Positions 8,077 through 16,684 of a stretch of 64,000 bases of DNA are shown here, in pieces. The stretch spans positions 1 through 64,000 of the forward strand of contig JAJPGW010000009.1 of NCBI GenBank assembly GCA_021325575.1, in the 5' to 3' direction. The position numbers and the translations under genes were made by a program. This DNA is from Gammaproteobacteria bacterium. Lineage in GTDB: Bacteria; Pseudomonadota; Gammaproteobacteria; DSM-16500. The notes under the pieces are model-generated. The model was not told the DNA's origin and did no database searches. It saw only the letters and a list, made by a program, of their open reading frames with translations. Numbering within the stretch: the first letter of the stretch is position 1; each line of letters starts with the position of its first letter.

Positions 8077-10326
8077 TTAAGTCGGCTTATAAGGCAAAAT
8101 AAGAGTAAATGTTGCTCCTAGCCCAGGGCCTTTGCTTTCTGCCGATAACGTTCCACCTAATTCTTGTGCGAATGCAGCACTGTTATGCAAACCAAAACCA
8201 TGCCCGGCTTTTTTTGTGGTGAAGCCGTGTTGAAATAGTTTGGAAATATTTTCTTTCGAAATTCCAATTCCATTATCAATAAATTGTATCATAAAAGACG
8301 AATGGTCTTTTTCTTTCACAATGATTGAAAGTTTTTTTTCAATTTGCTCGCTTTCCATTAAGGCTTCGATATCATTTTTTATTAAATTAATAATAATTTG
8401 ATATAATTTATCTTTATTTATCACGATGCGTTTAATCGGTTTATAATTGCGTTCTATTTTTATATTGGTATGCTGAAATAATTGTTTGTGTACTGCAATG
8501 GCTTCATCTATCATTTCGGGTAACAAAATTTCTTCTACCATTTTTGCAGCCCGGCTCATCGATTGTTGAATCATGATGATATTTTTTATATGAGATACAT
8601 TTTTTATTAATGAATGAAGTTCATTTTGAAAAAATTGGTTTTCGTTAACCCATTCATTTGATAAAAGCGATAAAAATTGTGGAATACTTTTTCCTTTAGC
8701 ATCATTTGCTAAAAAATTAGCTATATCCTCTTTGTGCTGTTGAAAAAGTTCGTTAAGTTTGATCATTGAAGTGACTTTTGATTGGGAATTTCTTTCTTCC
8801 ATCAGTATCACGGAAGTGTTAATACTTGTTAATGTATTCCCTACATTATGTAAAACATTCGATGCAACTTCCGCCATCCCAGCGATTCTGGACAAGGAGA
8901 CCACGTGTTTTTGAGCGTGTTCGCGTTGAATAAATATTCCAATAATATTGCAGACATCCTGTAACATCGTCATTAATTGTTGATTAATTGATATTGAATG
9001 AACCTGATCAGTGAAAAATTCAACTATACTATATACTTTATCTTCAATGATAATAGGCAAAGCAATTCCACTCTGTAATCCTGCTTTTTTAGTTAGATTT
9101 ATGCGTGTAAAATTAGGTTCGAGAGCAAAATCGTTAATGATATATGGTTTTTTTGTTTCCCAAGCTTTACCGGGTAACATCGAGCCTTCTTTAAAAATAA
9201 GTTCTCTTGATTCTTCTGCGAATTTTTTAATTTTTAAATCATCGGTGGTCCAAACAAACGTACAATAAATCAAATTATTATTTCTATCAATTTGCCAAAG
9301 GCCCCCATATTGAAATTGATTTTCTTCACAAATTATTTTAAAAATGTTAGGAATCACTTTTTTGAAATCTGAACCTTCGATCATAATTCGGGTGATTTCA
9401 TAGCGGATATTTAATAATTTTTCCTGCTTGATTCTTTCTGCTATTTCGATATTTTGACGATCAATACTTTTTTCTAGATAAGTCGTCATTTGATTAAACG
9501 AAGTGGCTAATTGACCTATTTCATCATTTGATAATCGTTTTGCTCTTTCTGTAAAATCTAATCGAGTAATTTTTTTAGCGACTCGAATAATTTCATCGAT
9601 GCCTCTTCGAATATCAAACGTGACTAAAATTGTAAATAATAAACCACTTAATTCAACTATGATGGCAATGGTAAGAACCGTTCTTAATACAACATGTTCA
9701 AGCCAGCGCGAAGCATCCCCTAGCGCATAAGAAAAATTTTGTGCAATTATCGTCAGTTGAAAATTAAGATTGTAAATATCGTCTAGTAATTTGTTTTGTT
9801 CGGTAGGTGTCAGAGTATTATTCTGGATTTCTTGATGCAAAGTGGCGCCGAGTGCAAGTAATTTTGGAATAAGTTGATCTGCCTCTATCCAATAGGTAGC
9901 TGCTTTTTCAAGATGGGATTGATATTGAAACAAATTAAAAATTCTGATCATTCTTGCAATATCATCCGGTTGATTTTTCCCTTCAAGAAATCCTTGATAG
10001 GCAATATTGAAATCGGGATGAGATTTTTGTAATTCTATTCGGGCTTTTTTATCACCGAGGGTCACATCGATAGAGGTTAAAAATTTCTGATAATCACTCT
10101 CATCATGGGTATTGGCATATTTTAATAAATAAATTGTTGCATCTTTTTCACCTTTGGACCAAAGACTTTCGCCACCGACATAAGCGCGGCCTGCCGATAA
10201 CAAATAAACCATGGTATAGAGTGTCACTAATTCAAGCGCAATAAGAAATAGCATGACTCCGACAATAAAATATAATTTATTTTTTATCGAGACGTTTTTA
10301 AACCAGGTTAAGGCGCCTTGGCTCAT
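8077..10326 (-). CDS. Membrane sensor histidine kinase (HAMP-GAF-HATPase)
   Basis: The 749-residue kinase has a transmembrane segment at about 17-45, a helical periplasmic sensor region to about 213, a second membrane segment at about 214-237, a HAMP linker (about 238-290) and a GAF domain (about 305-468). An H-box-like VASNVLHNVGNTLTSI follows (His493), then an HATPase_c domain (INLIKND, DNGIGI, GHGFGLHNSAA). The HNVGN-type H-box differs from the usual HELRTPL but occurs in other GAF-associated kinases. The gene begins on the base next to the fadL-like stop codon, so sensor and outer-membrane channel are co-transcribed. Confidence 0.88.
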   Translation of the reverse strand: MSQGALTWFKNVSIKNKLYFIVGVMLFLIALELVTLYTMVYLLSAGRAYVGGESLWSKGEKDATIYLLKYANTHDESDYQKFLTSIDVTLGDKKARIELQKSHPDFNIAYQGFLEGKNQPDDIARMIRIFNLFQYQSHLEKAATYWIEADQLIPKLLALGATLHQEIQNNTLTPTEQNKLLDDIYNLNFQLTIIAQNFSYALGDASRWLEHVVLRTVLTIAIIVELSGLLFTILVTFDIRRGIDEIIRVAKKITRLDFTERAKRLSNDEIGQLATSFNQMTTYLEKSIDRQNIEIAERIKQEKLLNIRYEITRIMIEGSDFKKVIPNIFKIICEENQFQYGGLWQIDRNNNLIYCTFVWTTDDLKIKKFAEESRELIFKEGSMLPGKAWETKKPYIINDFALEPNFTRINLTKKAGLQSGIALPIIIEDKVYSIVEFFTDQVHSISINQQLMTMLQDVCNIIGIFIQREHAQKHVVSLSRIAGMAEVASNVLHNVGNTLTSINTSVILMEERNSQSKVTSMIKLNELFQQHKEDIANFLANDAKGKSIPQFLSLLSNEWVNENQFFQNELHSLIKNVSHIKNIIMIQQSMSRAAKMVEEILLPEMIDEAIAVHKQLFQHTNIKIERNYKPIKRIVINKDKLYQIIINLIKNDIEALMESEQIEKKLSIIVKEKDHSSFMIQFIDNGIGISKENISKLFQHGFTTKKAGHGFGLHNSAAFAQELGGTLSAESKGPGLGATFTLILPYKPT

Positions 10327-11661
10327 TTAAGCAAGATCCCATGTAATTTGTCCGCTAACAATATCCGCGTGTGTTCTGGAAGTACCATTGGGAGTGGATG
10401 TTTGGCTTGCGATCGTGATTGGCGCTGTGATATTCGCATCTTTCAGCCAAAGATGCGACCAGCCGAGATCAACCCCAACTTGTTTCAGAATTTGATAATG
10501 TGCGCCAACACCAAGCGCCCAACGATTGGCATCGGGGACTGCTGGAATGACTTGATTACTGGGTATGGGTGTTTCATCGAAATGTGCACCGGCACGAAAA
10601 GTCCAACACTCGCTAGCTTTGAAAATACCGCCTAATGCAAATAACCAAGAATTTTTATAATGCCATGGCTGAGTGACAACGGCTGGCGCACCGGGTGCTG
10701 CCACATTGTAGAAAGTCTGACTGCCATTATTGATCGAACTCCATTGGGTATAGTTAATGCTGCCATCGACAGCCCAATGTCGATTGAGATCTGTGTATGC
10801 ACTTAACGTGGTTTCTGCAGGAAGAACGATCGTCGTATGGAAATTATTAAATGTGGCATTAGCCAATGGGCCTGAGATAGTACTTTGACTTTCTGCGAGG
10901 ATACTAATACGAGAACGATAATTTAAACCAAAACGAGTGCAAGGGGTCATTTGATAAAGAAGACCCACATGGCCACCAAAACCCCAACCATCGCCGGTAT
11001 TTTTTGATTGCGTATCCGAAGTCGTCGGAGCCGCAGGCGTTAAACTCGGCAGACCTGCCATGGCACGATAAACAAAATACGCTTGAGTAAGATCAACACC
11101 CGCACCGGCTGACCATTGCTTGTTAATATCGTAAGCAACCGCGGGACTAATATCGATCACTTGCAATTGAGATTCAGTAGAGTTGTAGCGCACAATGGAA
11201 GTATTGGGATAAGAAGTCAATAAACCATAAGTAGGAGCCACACTAAAACCAAAGCTAAAACGCGAGTTTGTCGGTATTACCAAGTGCAATGCTGGGATAA
11301 ATTGAGTAGTTTGACTTTGTGCAGTGCCCGTTTGGGTATAAGTGTTCAGAGGAGCAGGCAGCAAAGTGGTATTCCAGGTATTGCTTCCCGTAAATTTCGC
11401 ATCCACCGATAACAAACTTCCCACCGCGACTACTTCAGGTTTTTGAATGCGAACCATACCAGCCGGATTGGTAAAAACAGTACTGGCATCTTGTGCTAAC
11501 GCCGCACCTCCCGCACCTGCATCACCGGTTGCAACGGCGCTATAAAAATAATCGGTGACTTGATAAGCTGCCGCCAAACAATTGGTGAAAAAGCTGATAG
11601 AAATTACGAAGGTTGAGACAAGTATTAAGATTTTTGAGATAGAGCGTAAAAGTCTATTCAT
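10327..11661 (-). CDS. FadL/OmpP1-family outer membrane channel for hydrophobic compounds
   Basis: The 444-residue protein has a signal peptide (residues 1 to about 30, ending near CLAAAYQ) and the conserved FadL start, with FYSAVATGDAGAGGAALAQD followed by FTNPAGMVRI, the inserted hatch. The rest is beta-barrel-like, with alternating aromatic strands and a terminal strand near the C-terminus. FadL-type proteins let long-chain fatty acids or other hydrophobic molecules across the outer membrane. It is the first gene of an operon with a sensor kinase and a receiver-kinase, suggesting that the transported ligand is also sensed. Confidence 0.9.
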   Translation of the reverse strand: MNRLLRSISKILILVSTFVISISFFTNCLAAAYQVTDYFYSAVATGDAGAGGAALAQDASTVFTNPAGMVRIQKPEVVAVGSLLSVDAKFTGSNTWNTTLLPAPLNTYTQTGTAQSQTTQFIPALHLVIPTNSRFSFGFSVAPTYGLLTSYPNTSIVRYNSTESQLQVIDISPAVAYDINKQWSAGAGVDLTQAYFVYRAMAGLPSLTPAAPTTSDTQSKNTGDGWGFGGHVGLLYQMTPCTRFGLNYRSRISILAESQSTISGPLANATFNNFHTTIVLPAETTLSAYTDLNRHWAVDGSINYTQWSSINNGSQTFYNVAAPGAPAVVTQPWHYKNSWLFALGGIFKASECWTFRAGAHFDETPIPSNQVIPAVPDANRWALGVGAHYQILKQVGVDLGWSHLWLKDANITAPITIASQTSTPNGTSRTHADIVSGQITWDLA

Positions 11662-11766
11662 GGCTTATGATTCCATTCAATAAGTTATCCTACGATTAAG
11701 ATATCAGATGTTCTTATTGAATAGAAGCATACCAGTCCAACTATGGATTGGATATTTTAGATGCGA

Positions 11767-12474
11767 TCAAGTTCTCGCATTCTCAACTAATTTTTTATAA
11801 ATCTCACCAAAATTAATAACAAGATAAGGGAAAGACCAAATTAGCCCAATTCCCAGTGGAATGGCGCTAATAAGTAAGATTAAAAAATTAATAAAAGCAA
11901 TTCCTATCAGCTCCAACACGTGAGATTTAGTCACACGAAACGAAGATTTGAGCGCCTTGATCGGATTATATTTTTGGTCGAGTATAAACGCATTTGCAAC
12001 CGCCAGTCTGATCATGACATAGACTGCTAAAACAAAACCGATAATGGAAACCAAAATAAGAACCACTGAAAGAGCTGTGCTGAGATCCAATTTCATTACG
12101 GCGAAAATGGGCGCGATAAATAAAAATAAAAAGGGGATCATAATTAAGTATTGCAAGATAAACAGTCCAATCATGCGAATGATAATGGAAAACTGCAGAC
12201 CATATTTGATAAGACTGAATGCAATGGGCCTGTTAAACGCTCTTTGAATTCCAAGATAAAGTAAACTGAATGAGATGAATGTTCCGATTAATTGCGCGAT
12301 GAGTCCAATGAATGCATAGGTAAATGAATAAGATTCTTTGTTTAAACTACCCATGATTCCATTGATTATGTCGAATAAAAACATAATCAGAAAAATGCCC
12401 CAAAAGATCCCTTTGGTGCCTTTTACTTTTTCCCAGGCGATTTTGATGGTATCAAATAAGGTAAAATTTTCCAT
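11767..12474 (-). CDS. Polytopic inner-membrane protein of unknown function
   Basis: The protein of about 235 residues has four to six hydrophobic helices and a conserved-looking IKALKSSFRVTKSHVLELIGIAF segment. This resembles the membrane domains annotated as glycerophosphoryl-diester-phosphodiesterase-type or YciC-like proteins. No catalytic motif is visible. The start was moved to the ATG at 12474 because GGGAGA lies about 8 bp before it; a longer reading frame reaches 12501 without a good ribosome site. It stands alone, divergent from the gene at 12609. Confidence 0.7.
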   Translation of the reverse strand: MENFTLFDTIKIAWEKVKGTKGIFWGIFLIMFLFDIINGIMGSLNKESYSFTYAFIGLIAQLIGTFISFSLLYLGIQRAFNRPIAFSLIKYGLQFSIIIRMIGLFILQYLIMIPFLFLFIAPIFAVMKLDLSTALSVVLILVSIIGFVLAVYVMIRLAVANAFILDQKYNPIKALKSSFRVTKSHVLELIGIAFINFLILLISAIPLGIGLIWSFPYLVINFGEIYKKLVENART

Positions 12475-12548
12475 TGAAAATCTCCCATTGTCCAATATCA
12501 CTATTTTAACCTATTTTGAGTGCTAATAGGGCCGTTTTATGGCTAATT

Positions 12549-12576
12549 TTGATTTAAGTGACCGCTAATGTATAAT
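12549..12576 (+). promoter_or_regulatory. Sigma70-like promoter for the gene at 12609
   Basis: TTGATT (12549-12554) and TATAAT (12571-12576) are separated by 16 bp and lie 33 bp before the ATG. The motif AATTTTGATT here is inverted again as AATCAAAATC at about 12587, which might be a regulator site. This is sequence-only evidence. Confidence 0.5.
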
Positions 12577-12608
12577 ATATGACCCGAATCAAAATCGGAT
12601 AAAAGACC

Positions 12609-14063
12609 ATGACTAATGTGCGCCAAAATTCCGTGAGCCCATCGGGTCCTTCTGCTGTTTTTTTTACTGAACTCAAAAGTTCGCCACTAGGGCTTGCAAA
12701 GATTCCCTATCGTAGTACATGGCGCCGATTAACGGGTTCATTAATCGGCTGCGTAGGAGAGACCAGAGAGGGACGCTGCATGCAATTGGCACGCGTTGAT
12801 CGAGATGGGACTATCGCCCAGACGCTTGCGCCGCCAAATGATGTTTTAGCGCTCACAGCCGCTCCAGATGATACCTTTGTCTGTTTGACTAAAAATTCAT
12901 TTATTCGCTGGGATGCAAAAGATAAGTCGCGTGCGCCCAGAATCATTGATTCGTTTAGAGCAGATACTTTTACTGATGTGGTTAGTTTGGAATGCATTTC
13001 TGCAGACGGGCGTCACTATCTCACAACTTATCAAGAAAATGGTGGCGTTTTTTTATTAATTGATACTGTAAAAAAAACGGCGAAAACAACTCATGTTTTT
13101 CAGCCTAATGAATGGCATATTCAGCCCACCACTCTATCTCGTCCCACGGCTACTGGAATTTTTTCAGTTACCACAATATATAGACATCAAAGTTACAATT
13201 CTATTTCAAAGCTATTGATCGATGGCGAGATGAAAAGAATAAAAGCATTGAACATCGAAAATGATTGGTCGATGCGTACTTTATTAAGTTGGCCAGAACA
13301 AAATGTTCTGATTTGCGTGAATCTTTCAGATCACCGACCGAAATTTATGCCATTGAACAATGATTTCCCGATGTATGCAACCACACTGAAAGAAATTCCT
13401 TTTTTAAAAACGCCTTTTATTTTTGATGGATGTTTATATTTTTGTAATGAAAAAAATTGTCTGGGATTTGTAGTGCCACCGGGTCGAAAAGATATGGCAC
13501 CCGGATTATATCAGACACTTTTACCTTATCCGGAATGTGACAATGTCATTCTCTTGGATGATGGATTAATGGTTGCGATAAAAAATCCGGAACAGAAACA
13601 CGAATATCAGACAGCAACGGTTTATCGATTACCGACCATGAATCAAGAATATCAAATGACTGAAGATATTTTATTGTCACTTATGTCGCGACCCGTCATT
13701 CGACTGATCGGAGGATACGCTGGCTATTCCATGTGGAGTAATTCCATTCGATTATCAGAACAAAAACCAATAGAAATTTCATTTCCAACGATCGAAGAAA
13801 GAGTTGCGAAATTAATTACTGCTAGAAAATCGAGTGAAGCAAAAGAAGGTTCCTGCCAGGCAAAATCATTAGCTGCTTTAGTTCGATTTGAATTGGCTTT
13901 AAAAAATAATTCTGAAAAGGAAGGATTTTCTTATCAGAATTGTTTTGAGGAAATGCAAAAAGCATTGGGAGTAAAAATAGAAGAATTGGATGAAGAGACT
14001 CAAGCGTTTTTTAAATTGGTGAGTGAGAATTTTGGGAATATTCCGAGAAGGAAAAGTCCATAA
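12609..14063 (+). CDS. Hypothetical protein, possibly beta-propeller-like
   Basis: I do not recognise this 484-residue protein. It has no signal peptide or membrane segment. Residues 30-380 show repeated short beta-rich stretches with W/D/G patterns (for example NSFIRWDAKDKS), which could be propeller blades, although no clean WD40 repeat is seen. The last 100 residues are charged and helical. It has its own promoter and no functional neighbours. An effector or scaffold role is possible, but nothing in the sequence proves it. Confidence 0.55.
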   Translation: MTNVRQNSVSPSGPSAVFFTELKSSPLGLAKIPYRSTWRRLTGSLIGCVGETREGRCMQLARVDRDGTIAQTLAPPNDVLALTAAPDDTFVCLTKNSFIRWDAKDKSRAPRIIDSFRADTFTDVVSLECISADGRHYLTTYQENGGVFLLIDTVKKTAKTTHVFQPNEWHIQPTTLSRPTATGIFSVTTIYRHQSYNSISKLLIDGEMKRIKALNIENDWSMRTLLSWPEQNVLICVNLSDHRPKFMPLNNDFPMYATTLKEIPFLKTPFIFDGCLYFCNEKNCLGFVVPPGRKDMAPGLYQTLLPYPECDNVILLDDGLMVAIKNPEQKHEYQTATVYRLPTMNQEYQMTEDILLSLMSRPVIRLIGGYAGYSMWSNSIRLSEQKPIEISFPTIEERVAKLITARKSSEAKEGSCQAKSLAALVRFELALKNNSEKEGFSYQNCFEEMQKALGVKIEELDEETQAFFKLVSENFGNIPRRKSP

Positions 14064-14148
14064 ATGACGATCCTGTCGTGTCAGCATGCTGTTAGCTGGC
14101 ACCTCCAGACATGGAGGAATTATAAGCTTGTGGATTATAAAAAATATT

Positions 14149-15471
14149 CTATTTACTTTGGATTAGAACACAACGATTTCGTATTTTATACATTCCTGAA
14201 AAAATAGCGTCACTAATTTGTTCTGGAAAATTGTTGGGTAATAAATTTGTTACACCATTAATTACATTTTGCATCTCATCAAATACTTCGTCAATTATAT
14301 CTTGCATTAGGGTTTGCGAAAATTGACATTTTTCCGCCATTGCTAACCAATGTCGTATTTGAATATCACTCCATAAATAATGGGTATTTTTACTTTTTAA
14401 TGCCATTGCCATTTTTAAATTTTTCCATTCTAATTGTCTTTTGGCGGCGATGGGATATGCCGAGATGACATCATATAATGGAGTGAGCTGATAACGTCCT
14501 TCTGGTTCAATGAAAACACTAAAGTTTTTTGCATGACCATCTATCGCGCCTAACACCCAAAACAAAAAAACGGATTTCATAAACTGAGTTCGATCTTTCA
14601 ATGAATTAACCGACCCAAGTAACATTTTCATGATTGTTTGTATCCCGGGCCCTCCATCTGATTCATATTTAAATGCTGAAAAAATTCCTAATGCCTGACA
14701 CAAATCTTCTTGTGGCAATCGCATTATCCATTTGCCATTGGCTGCTGTGCGTCGATCAAATCTTTCTAGAACTAATGTTTTTACATCATCAAAATAGGTG
14801 ATTTCAGCCTGATTAACAGGTAAATTAAATGCAGATAAAATCTTAAGGCAAAGCCATTCATTTTCAATACTATCTGATAAATCAATACCAGCATGTTGAA
14901 TATAACCAATTGGCAATTTTATGATGTGACTGGTTGGCGTCGCGCCTTGCGGTAAACACCATTTTTGTTCATGCATTAACAAAGCCGTTTTTTCTTGTGC
15001 GCCTGCAATTGAAATTCGGAAATCTAAATTACGATCCATGCCTAACGGAGCAGTTTGATAATGTTTTAACAAAGTTGCTATTTCTTTATCTTTAATTGGA
15101 TTTGCGAGAATTTTCTTTACATTTTTCACTTTAGGTTGCGTTAAGAGTTGTAATGCTCCAACGCAATCTACGCCAATTTGTGACAACAAATCGAAACAAT
15201 TATCAGAATTGATATTAAAACGAGTCTGAATACGTCTACGTATCAAATTATTATCCGGAAGTAAATTATCGAAATAATTTTCAACGATAGCCCCTTTGTA
15301 TGGAATTTCCGTTAAGGGCATGGATAAACTAATGGGGCGTGTATTTTCGGCATTAAGCCAATCCTGATCATAAGTAAATACAAGAGCGCCACTAAATTCA
15401 CGCGAAAAAGTGCCAACACGAATGCCATTCATGTAAACATATAAATCGTGATATTTTTTTTTACGCGTCAT
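14149..15471 (-). CDS. hipA: HipA-family serine/threonine kinase toxin
   Basis: The 440-residue HipA-type kinase has the N-terminal subdomain (MNGIRVGTF, then FDNLLPDNN), the loop ISIAGAQEKTALL with Ser154 at the place of the regulatory autophosphorylated serine, and the catalytic loop GAIDGHAKNFS (Asp311, Asn316). The metal-binding YDV is at 333-335. E. coli HipA phosphorylates glutamyl-tRNA synthetase and arrests growth; the target here is not known. All key residues are present and the length is normal. It follows hipB without a gap: its ATG abuts the hipB stop. Confidence 0.93.
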   Translation of the reverse strand: MTRKKKYHDLYVYMNGIRVGTFSREFSGALVFTYDQDWLNAENTRPISLSMPLTEIPYKGAIVENYFDNLLPDNNLIRRRIQTRFNINSDNCFDLLSQIGVDCVGALQLLTQPKVKNVKKILANPIKDKEIATLLKHYQTAPLGMDRNLDFRISIAGAQEKTALLMHEQKWCLPQGATPTSHIIKLPIGYIQHAGIDLSDSIENEWLCLKILSAFNLPVNQAEITYFDDVKTLVLERFDRRTAANGKWIMRLPQEDLCQALGIFSAFKYESDGGPGIQTIMKMLLGSVNSLKDRTQFMKSVFLFWVLGAIDGHAKNFSVFIEPEGRYQLTPLYDVISAYPIAAKRQLEWKNLKMAMALKSKNTHYLWSDIQIRHWLAMAEKCQFSQTLMQDIIDEVFDEMQNVINGVTNLLPNNFPEQISDAIFSGMYKIRNRCVLIQSK

Positions 15472-15720
15472 TTACCATTCCTCTTTCCATTTACTTTTAA
15501 CTGCTTTTTTTGGACGAATTATCATTTCGAGATCCAACGCGGCTAGTACTCGAAACAATGTTTCAAGACGTGTTCCAGGTGCGCCCTGCTCTATACTCGA
15601 AAAAGTGCTTTGTTCAATTTTAACTGGGCTTCCTGCTACTGTTTGGCTGAGCTTTTTTGATTTTCTTTGTCGTTTGATTACCTTGCCAAGTAATTCTGGC
15701 GAGTAGACTAATTGTTCCAT
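15472..15720 (-). CDS. hipB: HipB-like antitoxin with helix-turn-helix
   Basis: The Xre-family antitoxin of 82 residues has the HTH LGKVIKRQRKSKKLSQTVAG followed by IEQSTFSSIEQGAPGTRLETLFRVLAALDLE, a typical HipB layout. It should neutralise HipA and repress the operon. The frame stays open to 15762, but the ATG at 15720 was chosen because GAGGAA lies six bases upstream of it and because HipB proteins normally start just before this segment. A 27-bp palindrome with TATAGCTG half-sites lies upstream. Confidence 0.88.
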   Translation of the reverse strand: MEQLVYSPELLGKVIKRQRKSKKLSQTVAGSPVKIEQSTFSSIEQGAPGTRLETLFRVLAALDLEMIIRPKKAVKSKWKEEW

Positions 15721-15771
15721 ATCAGATTCCTCATGACCCCTTAATCCATCTCTATTTATCATATAGTAGTT

Positions 15772-15824
15772 CAGCTATAAATTCAAGTTATATATGTACA
15801 GCTATATTTATTATTTATAGCTGT
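15772..15824. promoter_or_regulatory. Operator half-sites upstream of hipBA
   Basis: CAGCTATA occurs at 15772-15779 and 15799-15806, and its reverse complement TATAGCTG at 15816-15823. The last two form a near-perfect 27-bp inverted repeat (15798-15824). HipB proteins bind palindromic operators, so this is the likely autoregulatory site. Confidence 0.6.
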
Positions 15825-15881
15825 TTCGCTATACTATGAAACCGATAAATTATTATTGGGAAACAGGGGTCAGATTCATGG

Positions 15882-15901
15882 ATGTAGACACATATCTACA
15901 T
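15882..15901. promoter_or_regulatory. Palindromic operator candidate for the phd-PIN pair
   Basis: ATGTAGACACATATCTACAT has perfect 7-bp arms ATGTAGA/TCTACAT around a 6-bp spacer, about 55 bp before the antitoxin ATG. Phd-type antitoxins bind palindromes of this size in their own promoters. Confidence 0.55.
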
Positions 15902-15954
15902 TTTTGCTATACTTCTAATAAGCAATTGGCTAATGTTTTGCGAGGAAATTTGTC

Positions 15955-16212
15955 ATGACTATCACGACTGTCACTAGCAGGGAGTTTAATCAAGATGTAA
16001 GCAAGATAAAACGCGCCGCGCTAAAGGGGCCAGTTTTTATTACAGATAGAGGCCATCCAGCCCATGTGCTATTGACAATGGATGATTATCAAAAACTTAC
16101 CGAAATAAAAGAAAATATTATTGATTTGTTAGCAATGCCCGATGCGGCTGATATTGATTTTGAGCCCGGTAAACTTGACAAAGAAATTTATCGACCCGAG
16201 GATTTTGATTAA
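15955..16212 (+). CDS. Phd/YefM-type antitoxin
   Basis: The 85-residue antitoxin begins MTITTVTSREFNQDVSKIKRAA and continues GPVFITDRGHPAHVLLTMDDYQKL, the classic Phd/YefM DNA-binding fold. The acidic C-terminal tail would neutralise the toxin. GAGGAAATTTGTC before the ATG is a good ribosome site. Its stop overlaps the first base of the toxin ATG, which is the usual coupling. Confidence 0.93.
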   Translation: MTITTVTSREFNQDVSKIKRAALKGPVFITDRGHPAHVLLTMDDYQKLTEIKENIIDLLAMPDAADIDFEPGKLDKEIYRPEDFD

Positions 16213-16637
16213 TGTACTTGCTTGATACGAATGTTGTTTCCGAATTGAGAAAAGCTAAATCTGGAAAATCCAATAAAAATGTCGTGGCATGGGCAAAAAA
16301 TATTTCGCCATCCAGTTTGTTTTTGTCAGTCATTACTATTTTGGAATTAGAAAGAGGCATACTTTTAGTTGAGCGTCGCGATCCATCACAAGGTGCCGTT
16401 TTACGGTCTTGGCTAAATTCACATGTCCTTCCCGTCTTTTCAGAACGTATCTTAAATATCGATGTAGCAATAGCTCAGCGTACTGCAAAACTTAACATTC
16501 CCAATCCACAATCAGACAGGGATGCCATCATTGCAGCAACCGCGTTGGTACATGGCATGACTATAGTAACTAGAAACGTGAGTAATTTTAATCAAACAAA
16601 AGTTGAGATACTAAATCCTTGGGAACCGGCTGCTTAA
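16212..16637 (+). CDS. vapC: PIN-domain ribonuclease toxin (VapC/FitB type)
   Basis: The 141-residue PIN-domain toxin starts YLLDTNVVSELRK (first catalytic Asp5) with ITILELERGI (Glu), SDRDAIIAATALVHG (Asp) and TRNVSNF toward the C-terminus. Together these give the acidic metal-binding set of VapC/FitB nucleases, which cleave RNA. It pairs with a Phd-type rather than AbrB-type antitoxin, an arrangement that is well known. The target RNA cannot be read from sequence. Confidence 0.92.
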   Translation: MYLLDTNVVSELRKAKSGKSNKNVVAWAKNISPSSLFLSVITILELERGILLVERRDPSQGAVLRSWLNSHVLPVFSERILNIDVAIAQRTAKLNIPNPQSDRDAIIAATALVHGMTIVTRNVSNFNQTKVEILNPWEPAA

Positions 16638-16684
16638 TTATTTTATGATATACTTAGAAAGATCGATAAAGGATTATCGCTGGT

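Noticed and set aside
10318..10635. Open frame of 105 codons on the plus strand
   Set aside because: It is antisense to the well-supported FadL-type gene, and its composition is that of a shadow frame.
14081..14117. Terminator hairpin between the genes at 12609 and 14149
   Set aside because: CAGCATGCTG and CCTCC/GGAGG give only short stems without a T-tract, so a firm call is not justified.
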